Shown here: one piece after another, positions 1 through 7,278 of the stretch
How the letters are laid out: every line of letters starts with the position of its first letter
Numbering within the stretch: the stretch's first letter is position 1
DNA from: Sphingopyxis soli
GTDB lineage: Bacteria > Pseudomonadota > Alphaproteobacteria > Sphingomonadales > Sphingomonadaceae
Length of the DNA stretch: 35,755 bases
Assembly: GCF_018682675.1 (NCBI RefSeq)
Contig: NZ_JAFMTR010000095.1
Location: 1-35,755, forward strand
Direction: 5' to 3'
The notes under the pieces: generated by a model
Told to the model about the DNA's origin: nothing
Database searches by the model: none
Seen by the model: the letters and a program-made list of their open reading frames with translations, nothing else
Translations under genes and position numbers: made by a program

Positions 1-9
1 GTTTCGAGC

Positions 10-174
10 GAAGCACGACATTTCCAGCATCGTCATCCTGAACTTGTTTCAGGATCCATGGTCTTTCGTTTCCTTCGGCGTGGCGTAGAATTTGAGCGAA
101 GGCCATGGATGCTGAAACAGCGAGGCCATCGCCGCAGCCAGCATGACGAGAATTGAAGGGCTGGAATCCACCCC
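10..174. repeat. REPIN-like repeat, inverted partner of 35519-35683
   Basis: This 165-base intergenic element has two hairpins: CCTGAACTTGTTTCAGG near 41-57 and GCTGAAACAGC near 111-121. They surround a less conserved core of about 45 bases. Its reverse complement matches 35519-35683 at the same length. By eye the arm of about 72 bases next to the genes differs at two positions and the arm of about 52 bases at three or four, while the core is largely different. The element fills the gap before the thioesterase gene. I see no ORF in it that looks coding. Confidence 0.85.
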
Positions 175-184
175 CGAAGCCGCC

Positions 185-577
185 CTACCCCAAAAACGGC
201 GCCACAATCTCGTCGGTCACGCGCAGCGGCCGCCCGCTCGCCTTGTCGAGCAGCGCCCAGACCGTTCGCGCCCTGACGTGGACTTTCCCATCGGCGCCGG
301 TGAACTCCATGAAGCGGTCGAACTTCGCACCCTGCGGCTTGTCGGCGACCCAGGTCCGCGCGGTCACCGTCTCGCCGGGACCGAGCGCGCGCAGATAATC
401 GATCTCGTGCCGCACCACGACCCAAATGTAAGCGTCCTTGTGTGACGGCGGCGCGGCGGCGTCCCAATGGCCGGTTGCAACCTGCTGGATCCACTGGACC
501 CAGACGGCGTTGTTAACGTGGCCAAGCTCGTCGATGCTGTCGGGGGTGGCGGTGAGCTGGAGAGTGAATTCATTCAT
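185..577 (-). CDS. acyl-CoA thioesterase, 4HBT hotdog fold
   Basis: This 130-residue protein is the length of a single hotdog domain. It carries the 4HBT signature near the N-terminus: DSIDELGHVNNAVWVQWIQ, where the Asp/Asn-His-Val-Asn segment starts the long central helix. A VVVRHEIDYLRALGPGETV segment follows and matches the second half of the fold. Family members hydrolyse acyl-CoA or acyl-ACP thioesters in the cytoplasm; the chain-length preference cannot be read from the sequence. The gene lies 45 bases downstream of the threonine ammonia-lyase gene on the same strand, with a GC-rich hairpin between, so it may be read through from that gene. The ATG at 577 gives the normal family length, although the Shine-Dalgarno match in front of it is weak. 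Confidence 0.9.
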   Translation of the reverse strand: MNEFTLQLTATPDSIDELGHVNNAVWVQWIQQVATGHWDAAAPPSHKDAYIWVVVRHEIDYLRALGPGETVTARTWVADKPQGAKFDRFMEFTGADGKVHVRARTVWALLDKASGRPLRVTDEIVAPFLG

Positions 578-595
578 AAGGCCGCCATAGCAATC

Positions 596-615
596 CCCTC
601 CCGCAAGCGGGAGGG
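596..615. repeat. GC-rich hairpin between minus-strand genes
   Basis: CCCTCCCG and CGGGAGGG pair perfectly around a CAAG tetraloop. The hairpin sits between the stop of the ammonia-lyase gene and the start of the thioesterase gene. There is no T tract, so it is a weak terminator candidate at most. The CCCTCCC/GGGAGGG theme is shared with the repeats at 2828-3014 and around the DUF559 gene. Confidence 0.6.
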
Positions 616-622
616 AGCAAAA

Positions 623-1873
623 TCAAGCCAACTCGACCGTGGTCACCATATAGCCCGCGTCGCGCAGCGAGGCGACGAGGCTGTCGAGATGCTCGCGATC
701 GCGCGCTTCGCATTCGATGTCGGTGATGAGCCCCTTGGCGGGCAAGGTCGTGAAGATGCGCTGGTGATAGATTTCGATGATGTTGACCTGCTTCTCGTCG
801 AACAGCTTCATCACCTTGAACAGCGCGCCCGGCCGGTCCTGCAGCCGGATACGCAGGCGCGCGATGCGGCCCGAGCGCGCGAGATCGCGCAGCAGCACGT
901 TTGCGAGCAGGCGCGTGTCGATATTGCCCCCGGTCAGCACCAGCCCGACCTTGCGCCCCGCGAATTCCTCGGGATGCGCGAGCATCGCAGCGAGCCCCGC
1001 GGCGCCCGCGCCCTCGACGACGGTCTTTTCGATCTGCAGCAACAGGCTGACCGCACGCTCCAGATGGCGCTCGGCGACGAGCACGATATCGTCGTTGAGT
1101 CCGGAGACGAGCTTGCGAGTGTAGGAACCCGGCTCCTTCACCGCGATGCCCTCGGCGAGCGTGTCGCCCTCGCACGCCATGTCGACGCCGTTGAGTTCGG
1201 CATACATCGACGGATAAAGCTCGGCCTGCACGCCCACGAGGCGCATGTCGTTCTTGATCCCGCGCGCCGCGGTTCCCATCCCCGCGAGCAGCCCGCCGCC
1301 GCCGATCGGCACGATCAGCGTGTCGAGTTCGGGCACATCCTCCAGCATCTCCAGCGCCACGGTTCCCTGCCCCGCCGCGACATGCGGGTGGTCGAAGGGA
1401 TGGACGAAGGTCAGACCGCGTTCCCTTTCCAGCACCCGTGCATGGGCGTAGGCGTCGTCGAAGGTCTCGCCGTGCAGCACGATCGTCGCGCCGTGGCTCG
1501 CGGTCTGCGACACCTTCACCTGCGGCGTGGTCTTCGGCATCACGATGGTGACGGGGACGCCGAGCCGCTTGCCATGATAGGCGAGCCCCTGCGCATGATT
1601 GCCCGCCGACGCCGCGATCGCGCCGCGCGCCTTCGCCTCGTCGCTGAGCAGCAGCAGCGCGTTGAGCGCGCCGCGCTCCTTGTACGCCGCCGTGAATTGC
1701 AGATTCTCGAACTTCAGCCAGACCTCGGCGCCGACCAGCTCGGACAAGGTCTGCGAATGGAGGGTCGGCGTTCGCACGACCGCGCCGTTAATTCGCCCCG
1801 CCGCCGCGCGCACATCGTCCAATGTGATCGCCGGAAGGTCGGCGGCGGAGGTCAGGGCAAGTTGCTCGGTCAT
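623..1873 (-). CDS. ilvA: threonine ammonia-lyase (threonine dehydratase) with ACT domain
   Basis: A PLP fold-type II enzyme of 416 residues that deaminates threonine (or serine) to 2-oxobutyrate, the entry step to isoleucine, in the cytoplasm. The PLP lysine is K65 in FTAAYKERGA. The tetraglycine phosphate-binding loop GGGGLLAG is at 191-198, and SAGNHAQGLA near 89-98 binds the substrate carboxylate. A single ACT-type domain (about 338-416, starting RIRLQDRPGALFKV) suggests allosteric control by an amino acid. The length fits the one-ACT class, not the two-ACT E. coli IlvA. The gene diverges from the dehydrogenase gene at 1933 across about 60 bases, so their promoters must be packed closely. 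Biosynthetic versus catabolic role is not settled by sequence. Confidence 0.93.
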   Translation of the reverse strand: MTEQLALTSAADLPAITLDDVRAAAGRINGAVVRTPTLHSQTLSELVGAEVWLKFENLQFTAAYKERGALNALLLLSDEAKARGAIAASAGNHAQGLAYHGKRLGVPVTIVMPKTTPQVKVSQTASHGATIVLHGETFDDAYAHARVLERERGLTFVHPFDHPHVAAGQGTVALEMLEDVPELDTLIVPIGGGGLLAGMGTAARGIKNDMRLVGVQAELYPSMYAELNGVDMACEGDTLAEGIAVKEPGSYTRKLVSGLNDDIVLVAERHLERAVSLLLQIEKTVVEGAGAAGLAAMLAHPEEFAGRKVGLVLTGGNIDTRLLANVLLRDLARSGRIARLRIRLQDRPGALFKVMKLFDEKQVNIIEIYHQRIFTTLPAKGLITDIECEARDREHLDSLVASLRDAGYMVTTVELA

Positions 1874-1932
1874 AACGATAGGCCCCCTACCCCATCTGGC
1901 GCGCCGCGCAAACCATGGTTATGGGTCGCTGT

Positions 1933-2811
1933 ATGAGCGAACGGAAATTGCGCATCAGCTTCATCGGCACCGGCGTCATGGGCGGGCCGATGGCGGGGCA
2001 TCTCGCGAAGGCGGGACACGACCTCACCGTCTATAACCGTACCCGGTCAAAGGCCGACGCCTGGGTCGCGGCGAACGGCGGCAAGGCGGCATCGACGCCG
2101 GCCGAGGCCGCGAAGGACGCCGACGTCGTCCTGACCTGCGTCGGCAACGACGACGACCTCGCGCAGGTCACGCTCGGCCGCGACGGCGCCTTTCGCGCGA
2201 TGGGCAAGGGAGCGCTGTTCATCGACCACACCACCGTCTCCGCCCGCATCGCGCGCCAGCTTTCGGTCGAAGCCGAGGGACTGGGCCTCCACAGCGTCGA
2301 CGCTCCTGTCTCCGGCGGCCAGTCGGGCGCGGAGGCCGGCACGCTGTCGATCATGTGCGGCGGCACGAAAGCGGCGTTCGCGGCGGCCGAGCCCGTCATG
2401 CGCGCCTATGCCGCGCGCATGGTCCATATCGGCGGCCCCGGCGCGGGCCAGACCACCAAGATGGTCAACCAGATCGCGATCGCCGGGGTGATACAGGGTC
2501 TGTCCGAGGCGCTGCGCTTCGCGCAGGCGTCGCGGCTCGACACCGACAAGGTGTTCGAAGCCGTCTCGGGCGGCGCGGCGGCGAGCTGGCAGATGCTCAA
2601 CCGCTGGGGCACGATGGCGAAGGACGAGTTCGATTTCGGCTTCGCGGTCGACTGGATGCGCAAGGACCTAGGCCTCGCGATCGAGGAAGCGCGGGTCAAT
2701 GGCGCGACCTTGCCGGTGGCGAGTCTGGTCGATCAATTCTATGCCGATGTCCAGAAGCTAGGGAACGGCCGCCGCGATACCAGCTCGCTCGTGACGAGGT
2801 TGCCGAAGTGA
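1933..2811 (+). CDS. NAD(P)-dependent beta-hydroxyacid dehydrogenase (HIBADH/GLYR family)
   Basis: A 292-residue two-domain dehydrogenase. The N-terminal Rossmann motif is FIGTGVMGGPMAGHLAKAG. The substrate-binding signature DAPVSGGQSGAEAGTLSIM follows near residue 120, and the catalytic lysine lies in GQTTKMVNQ near residue 175. These define the 3-hydroxyisobutyrate / tartronate-semialdehyde / glyoxylate-succinic semialdehyde reductase family. Which 3-hydroxyacid is used cannot be decided. A 3-hydroxyisobutyrate role in valine breakdown is possible, but no neighbouring valine genes are present. The ATG at 1933 is preferred to upstream in-frame ATGs at 1915 and 1921, because it begins right before the conserved Rossmann strand. 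Confidence 0.92.
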   Translation: MSERKLRISFIGTGVMGGPMAGHLAKAGHDLTVYNRTRSKADAWVAANGGKAASTPAEAAKDADVVLTCVGNDDDLAQVTLGRDGAFRAMGKGALFIDHTTVSARIARQLSVEAEGLGLHSVDAPVSGGQSGAEAGTLSIMCGGTKAAFAAAEPVMRAYAARMVHIGGPGAGQTTKMVNQIAIAGVIQGLSEALRFAQASRLDTDKVFEAVSGGAAASWQMLNRWGTMAKDEFDFGFAVDWMRKDLGLAIEEARVNGATLPVASLVDQFYADVQKLGNGRRDTSSLVTRLPK

Positions 2812-2827
2812 GCGGCGAGCTGAAACA

Positions 2828-3014
2828 CGCCCTCTCCTTCAGGGGAGGGCAGCGAGACTTGCGAACTTGTTCGCTAGTCGCAGCGGGTGGGGGGCATCGG
2901 CCTTGCGCTACGCTGACGGCCCCCACCCCAACCCAGTGCCAGGTAAACCGTCCCCCGGACGGTTTAGGTCATGCCGGGGGCATGACCGGCCTGACACTCC
3001 TGAAGGGGAGGGGC
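2828..3014. repeat. compound hairpin repeat in intergenic gap
   Basis: Four hairpins are packed into about 190 bases. They are CCCTCTCC-TTCA-GGGGAGGG (2828-2847), GCGAAC-TT-GTTCGC, AAACCGTCC-CCC-GGACGGTTT (2945-2965) and GTCATGCC-GGG-GGCATGAC (2968-2986). The outer ends are related in inverted orientation: CCCTCTCCTTCAGG at the left and CCTGAAGGGGAGGGG at the right (3000-3014). This makes it a REPIN-like element. Its right end doubles as the Shine-Dalgarno region of the amidohydrolase gene. Confidence 0.75.
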
Positions 3015-3020
3015 TTGATT

Positions 3021-4673
3021 ATGGCGGCCCTCGCCGCCCTCCTTCTCTCAACCCCCGCGCACGCCGACACGCTCGTCGACAATGTCAACGGCATCACGCT
3101 CGACAAGGACGGCAAGCTCGTCCGCTTCACCGGGCTCGTCATCGACAGCCAGGGCAAGGTCAAGCAGCTCCTCGACCGCAAGGACAAGCGCCCCGAACGC
3201 CCCGATTTCAAGGAAGACGGCCGGGGCCGCACGCTGATCCCCGGGCTGATCGACGCGCACGGCCATGTCATGGGGCTTGGCTTCCAGCTGATGCTGCTCG
3301 ACCTCTCGGGCACCAATTCGCTCGCCGAGGCGCAGGCGGCGATCAAGAAATACGCTGCCGAAAATCCCGAAATGCCGTGGATCATCGGCTTCGGCTGGAA
3401 CCAGGAGAAATGGGGTCTCGGCCGCTTCCCGACCGCTGCCGACCTCGACGCCGCGGTACCCGACCGCGCGGTCTGGCTCGAACGCGTCGACGGCCATGCC
3501 GGCTGGGCCAATACGGCGGCCATGACCGCCGCAAAGATTACCGCAGCCACCAAAGCTCCCGAGGGCGGCCGCATCGAAATGGCGGGCGGCAAGCCCTCGG
3601 GCGTTTTCGTCGACGCCGCGATGAGCCTGATCGACAGCGCCAAGCCCAAGCCGCTCGCACGCGACCTCGACCGCGCCTTCCTGCTCGCGCAGCAAAAGCT
3701 GATCGAACAGGGCATCACCAGCATCGCCGACATGGGCACGTCGATCCAGGACTGGCAGGCCTATCGCCGCGCGGGCGACAAGAAACAGCTGGCGATCCGC
3801 GTCCTCAGCTACGGTGGCGACATCGACAATATGGCGCTGATCGCCGGATCTGAACCGACGCCCTGGCTCTACGACGACAAGCTGCGCATGGTCGGGGTCA
3901 AACTCTATCTCGACGGTGCCCTGGGCTCGCGCGGCGCTTGGCTCAAGGCGCCGTACAGCGACGCGCCGGGGCAGAAGGGTCTGCCCCTGCTCACCCCCGC
4001 GCAGCTCCGCAACAAGATGGTGCGCGCGTCGATGGACAAGTTCCAGGTCGCGATCCACGCGATCGGCGACGCCGCCAATGCCGAGGCGCTCGCTGCGATC
4101 GACGACCTCAGCCGCGACCTTCCCGGCGAGCGACGCTGGCGCATCGAACATGCGCAGATCGTCGACCCGCTCGACATCCCGAAATTCGCCGAACTCAAGG
4201 TCATCGCCTCGATGCAGCCGGTCCACCAGACGAGCGACCGGCTGATGGCCGAAGCGCGGCTCGGTCCCGACCGGCTGAAGGGCGCCTATGCCTGGCGCAG
4301 CCTCGAAAAGGCGGGCGTCCGCCTTGCCTTCGGCTCCGACGTGCCGGTGGAAAGCGCCAACCCCTTCCCCGGCATCGCCGCCGCCATCTCGCGCACCGAC
4401 GCCGCGGGCCAGCCCGTCGGCGGCTGGCATCCCGAGGAAACGGTGACGCGCGAGACAGCGCTCGACGGCTACACGCGCACCGCCGCCTACGCCGCCTTCG
4501 CGGAGGACCGGCTCGGCACGCTGATGCCCGGAATGCGCGCCGACTTCCTGATCCTCGCCGACGACCCGCTGCTCGCGAGCCCCGATGCGATCCGCAAGAT
4601 GGTGCCGCTCGAAACCTGGATCGGCGGCTATCGCTATTACAGGAAGAGCGAGGGTGCGACCGTTGGCCGGTGA
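3021..4673 (+). CDS. exported amidohydrolase family protein (YtcJ-like)
   Basis: A 550-residue metal-dependent hydrolase of the amidohydrolase-3 (YtcJ-like) type. A short signal peptide (MAALAALLLSTPAHA) points to export. The N-terminal metal motif is LIPGLIDAHGHVMGLGF near residues 71-87. Further metal or substrate positions are visible in AIHAIGDAANAEAL, RIEHAQIV and LAFGSDVPVESANPFPG. Family members hydrolyse C-N bonds of amides or cyclic compounds; the substrate is unknown. The ATG at 3021 is chosen over the in-frame ATG at 2982. AGGGGAGGGG lies just upstream of 3021, the signal peptide starts there, and 2982 falls inside a hairpin. The 3' end overlaps the next gene by 20 bases, so the two are likely co-translated. 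Confidence 0.9.
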   Translation: MAALAALLLSTPAHADTLVDNVNGITLDKDGKLVRFTGLVIDSQGKVKQLLDRKDKRPERPDFKEDGRGRTLIPGLIDAHGHVMGLGFQLMLLDLSGTNSLAEAQAAIKKYAAENPEMPWIIGFGWNQEKWGLGRFPTAADLDAAVPDRAVWLERVDGHAGWANTAAMTAAKITAATKAPEGGRIEMAGGKPSGVFVDAAMSLIDSAKPKPLARDLDRAFLLAQQKLIEQGITSIADMGTSIQDWQAYRRAGDKKQLAIRVLSYGGDIDNMALIAGSEPTPWLYDDKLRMVGVKLYLDGALGSRGAWLKAPYSDAPGQKGLPLLTPAQLRNKMVRASMDKFQVAIHAIGDAANAEALAAIDDLSRDLPGERRWRIEHAQIVDPLDIPKFAELKVIASMQPVHQTSDRLMAEARLGPDRLKGAYAWRSLEKAGVRLAFGSDVPVESANPFPGIAAAISRTDAAGQPVGGWHPEETVTRETALDGYTRTAAYAAFAEDRLGTLMPGMRADFLILADDPLLASPDAIRKMVPLETWIGGYRYYRKSEGATVGR

Positions 4674-5922
4674 CGTGCCGTCGCGCCGCGCCGTCCTGAG
4701 CGGCCTTGCGGCGCTTCCCGTCGCGACTGCGGCGATGGCGGCCGAACGCAAGCCCAAGAAGCGCAAGCCCGCGCGCCCCAAGATCCAGCATGTCGACGTC
4801 GCGGTCATCGGCGCGGGTGTGTTTGGCGCATGGACCGCCTGGCATCTCGTCCGCGCGGGCAAATCGGTGCGCCTATTCGACGCCTATGGCGCCGGCCACT
4901 GGCGCGCCTCGTCGGGCGGCGAGAGCCGGGTCATCCGCATGGGCTATGGCGCCGACACCATTTACTCGGACATGGCGAAGGAGTCGCTTCAGTACTGGAA
5001 AACCCTCTCCGACACCGCGAGCCTGCCGATCTTCCACAACACCGGCGTGCTGTGGTTCGCACCGCAGGGCGACACCTACACGCGTCAGTCGCTCGACTGG
5101 TTCAAGGCGAACCGCATCGATCACGACCATGGCGACGTAAGCTGGCTCCAGAAGAACTGGCGCCAGATCCAATTCTATCAGGGCGAAACCGGCATCCTCG
5201 AAAAGGACAGCGGTGCGCTGATCGCGGGGCGTGGGGTGCAGGAAGTCATCGCCGATGCGCAAATCGAGGTCGAACGCGTCGTCATGCCTGCACCACTGAT
5301 CGCCAAAAAGATCAGGAAGCACCGCCTTCCCGACGGCGGCACCGCCGACCATCTCGTCTATTGCGCCGGTCCCTGGCTCGCCGAACTTTTCCCGCAACAG
5401 CTGGGCGGCAAGATCGTCGCGACGCGGCAGGAGGTCTATCATTTCGGCGCGCCGCAGGGCGACACGCGCTTCACCCCGCCCGAACTTCCCGTCTGGGCCG
5501 ACTTCAACAACGGCCGCATCGTCTATGGCATCCCCGACCTTGAGGGCGCGGGGTTCAAGATCGCGATCGACGTCCATGGCCCCGTCGTCGACCCCGACAC
5601 GCTGGACCGCGCACCGACACCTGCGGGGATCGCGGAGGCCCGCGCCTATATCGCGCGCCGCTTCCCCGGCCTGACCGACGCGCCGCTGATCGGGGCGCGC
5701 GTCTGCCAATATGAGAACAGCTCGAACGGCGATTATCTGATCGACCGGCTGCCCGGACAGGATCGCATCTGGCTGGTCGGCGGCGGGTCGGGCCACGGGT
5801 TCAAGAACGGACCTGCGGTCGGCAAGCGCGTCGCGGCGCATATCCTCGACCCGGCGCTCCCGGTCGAGCCGCGCTTCAGCTATGCGACCAAGGGCACGGT
5901 CGCCGCGCGGACGGTCTATTAA
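4654..5922 (+). CDS. Tat-exported FAD-dependent oxidoreductase, monomeric sarcosine oxidase-like
   Basis: A 422-residue DAO-family flavoprotein. The best start is GTG 4654, with AGGAAG seven bases upstream. This gives a twin-arginine signal (SRRAVLSGLAALPVATAAMAA, RR at 11-12), so it should be folded with FAD and then exported. The Rossmann motif is VIGAGVFGAW (51-60), followed by a ribose-binding acidic residue (D76) and the SGGESRVIRMGYG stretch typical of sarcosine/N-methyltryptophan oxidases. C351 in ARVCQYENS lines up with the Cys that covalently holds FAD in monomeric sarcosine oxidase. K302 in GFKIAIDVHG lines up with its oxygen-activating Lys. The expected reaction is oxidative demethylation or deamination of a secondary amine or amino acid with H2O2 release. 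The overlap with the amidohydrolase gene suggests that enzyme supplies the substrate. Confidence 0.88.
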   Translation: MRPLAGDVPSRRAVLSGLAALPVATAAMAAERKPKKRKPARPKIQHVDVAVIGAGVFGAWTAWHLVRAGKSVRLFDAYGAGHWRASSGGESRVIRMGYGADTIYSDMAKESLQYWKTLSDTASLPIFHNTGVLWFAPQGDTYTRQSLDWFKANRIDHDHGDVSWLQKNWRQIQFYQGETGILEKDSGALIAGRGVQEVIADAQIEVERVVMPAPLIAKKIRKHRLPDGGTADHLVYCAGPWLAELFPQQLGGKIVATRQEVYHFGAPQGDTRFTPPELPVWADFNNGRIVYGIPDLEGAGFKIAIDVHGPVVDPDTLDRAPTPAGIAEARAYIARRFPGLTDAPLIGARVCQYENSSNGDYLIDRLPGQDRIWLVGGGSGHGFKNGPAVGKRVAAHILDPALPVEPRFSYATKGTVAARTVY

Positions 5923-5925
5923 TTT

Positions 5926-6001
5926 CGTCATTGCGAGCGCAGCGAAGCAATCCAGAGTTGCGCAAACCGCTCTGGATTGCTTCGCTGCGCTCGCAATGAC
6001 G
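5926..6001. repeat. near-perfect palindromic repeat, family A
   Basis: Two 31-base arms (5926-5956 and 5971-6001) are exact reverse complements around a 14-base loop. The arms start CGTCATTGCGAGCGCAGCG. The element begins three bases after the flavoenzyme stop codon and ends 16 bases before the next start. In RNA it would fold into a very stable stem and could shield or end the upstream message. A diverged relative is at 15824-15905. Confidence 0.9.
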
Positions 6002-6017
6002 GGACTGTAGGGCACGC

Positions 6018-7166
6018 ATGAAACTCACCGACTGCCACAATATCGACGACTTCCGCGCGCTCGCGAAGCGCCGCCTGCCGTGGCCGGTGTTCGACTATAT
6101 CGACGGCGCCGCCGACGACGAGGTCACCCGCCGCCGCAACCGCGACGCCTTCGACCGCTGCGACCTCGTTCCGCGCGTGCTTGCCGGGGTCGAAAGCATC
6201 GACATGAAGACGACGCTGTTCGGGCGCGAGATGGCAATGCCGCTCTTCCTCTCGCCGACCGCGCTCCAGCGCCTGTTCCACTGGCAGGGCGAGCGCGCCG
6301 TGCTGCGCGCCGCAGCGAAGGCCGGAACCGTCGCCGGCATTTCCAGCCTCGCCACCATCGGCCTCGCCGAGGCGGGCGCGCTGACCGACGGCCCCAAGCT
6401 TTTCCAGCTCTATGTCCACCACGACGAGGGGCTGAACAAGGCGATGCTAGACGCCGCGCGCGACGCGAAGTTCGACGCGGTCGCGCTGACCGTCGACACG
6501 ATCGTCGGCGGCAATCGCGAACGCTGCCTCCGCTCGGGCTTCACCTCGCCGCCGCGCTTCACCGCGCGCAACATGCTGAGCTATGCGATCAAGCCCGGCT
6601 GGGGCCTGAACTATGTCCTTCGCGAAAAATTCAGCCTGCCGAACCTCGCGACGCATGTGTCCGAAGGATCGAGCGTACCCAAATCGGTCGCCGAATATTT
6701 CACTACGATGCTCGACCAGAGCCTCGACTGGAAGCGCGCCGAGGCGATCCGCAAGCAGTGGAACGGCCCCTTCTGCCTGAAGGGCATCGCCGCGGTCGAG
6801 GATGCGAAGCGAGCCGTGGACATCGGCGCCACCGCCATCATGGTCTCGAACCACGGCGGGCGCCAGCTCGACGGCAGCATCGCGCCCTTCGACGCGCTCG
6901 CCGGGATCGTCGATGCGGTCGGCGACCGGATCGAGGTGATCTGCGACGGCGGCATCACCCGCGGCACGCATGTGCTGAAGGCGCTGTCGGTCGGCGCGAA
7001 GGCCTGCTCGGGCGGCCGCCTCTATCTCTACGCGCTCGCCGCGGCGGGCGAGGATGGCGTCGCGCGCGCGATCACTCTGCTCCGCGCCGAAATCGAGCGC
7101 GGGATGAAATTGATGGGGGCCAAGACCCTCGCGGATCTCGGCCCCCACAATCTGCGCTGGCGGTAG
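6018..7166 (+). CDS. FMN-dependent alpha-hydroxyacid dehydrogenase (L-lactate dehydrogenase-like)
   Basis: A 382-residue TIM-barrel flavoenzyme oxidising an L-2-hydroxyacid (lactate in LldD-type members) to the 2-oxoacid. Y27 in FDYIDGAADDE is the conserved substrate/FMN tyrosine and K255 in FCLKGI the FMN lysine. H279 and R282 in VSNHGGRQLDG are the catalytic base and the substrate-carboxylate arginine. The SPTALQRLFHWQGE segment after the first strand is characteristic of the bacterial lactate/mandelate dehydrogenase branch. Lactate is the likeliest substrate, but glycolate or mandelate cannot be excluded. No lctP permease or regulator is adjacent. The protein is full length, with the start at the only reasonable ATG. 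Confidence 0.92.
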   Translation: MKLTDCHNIDDFRALAKRRLPWPVFDYIDGAADDEVTRRRNRDAFDRCDLVPRVLAGVESIDMKTTLFGREMAMPLFLSPTALQRLFHWQGERAVLRAAAKAGTVAGISSLATIGLAEAGALTDGPKLFQLYVHHDEGLNKAMLDAARDAKFDAVALTVDTIVGGNRERCLRSGFTSPPRFTARNMLSYAIKPGWGLNYVLREKFSLPNLATHVSEGSSVPKSVAEYFTTMLDQSLDWKRAEAIRKQWNGPFCLKGIAAVEDAKRAVDIGATAIMVSNHGGRQLDGSIAPFDALAGIVDAVGDRIEVICDGGITRGTHVLKALSVGAKACSGGRLYLYALAAAGEDGVARAITLLRAEIERGMKLMGAKTLADLGPHNLRWR

Positions 7167-7180
7167 CGCATTCCTAAAAG

Positions 7181-7270
7181 CGTGTGCCCCCGCGAAGGCG
7201 GGGGCCCATCACCTGCCGGTGCCATTTCGAGCCAACCGGAGATGGGTCCCCGCCTTCGCGGGGACGCACG
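7181..7270. repeat. palindromic repeat, family B
   Basis: GTGCCCCCGCGAAGGCGGGG at the left and CCCCGCCTTCGCGGGGACGC at the right are reverse-complement ends around a variable middle that itself carries CCCATC...GATGGG. Relatives lie at 8953-9040 and 17539-17622. The element sits between two convergent genes and may act as a two-way terminator. Confidence 0.85.
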
Positions 7271-7278
7271 GCTTTCTG

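Noticed and set aside
467..1936. Long plus-strand ORF opposite the threonine ammonia-lyase gene
   Set aside because: It is a shadow of a high-GC gene: Arg/His/Asp-rich translation without family motifs, while the opposite strand encodes a complete enzyme. The same applies to long antisense frames at 3048-4862, 13164-15317, 14980-17622, 21746-23659 and 24291-26486.
2355..3020. Upstream extension of the amidohydrolase frame, including ATG 2982
   Set aside because: The extension overlaps the dehydrogenase gene in another frame and crosses repeat hairpins. ATG 2982 lies in a hairpin, while ATG 3021 has a strong ribosome-binding site and begins a signal peptide.
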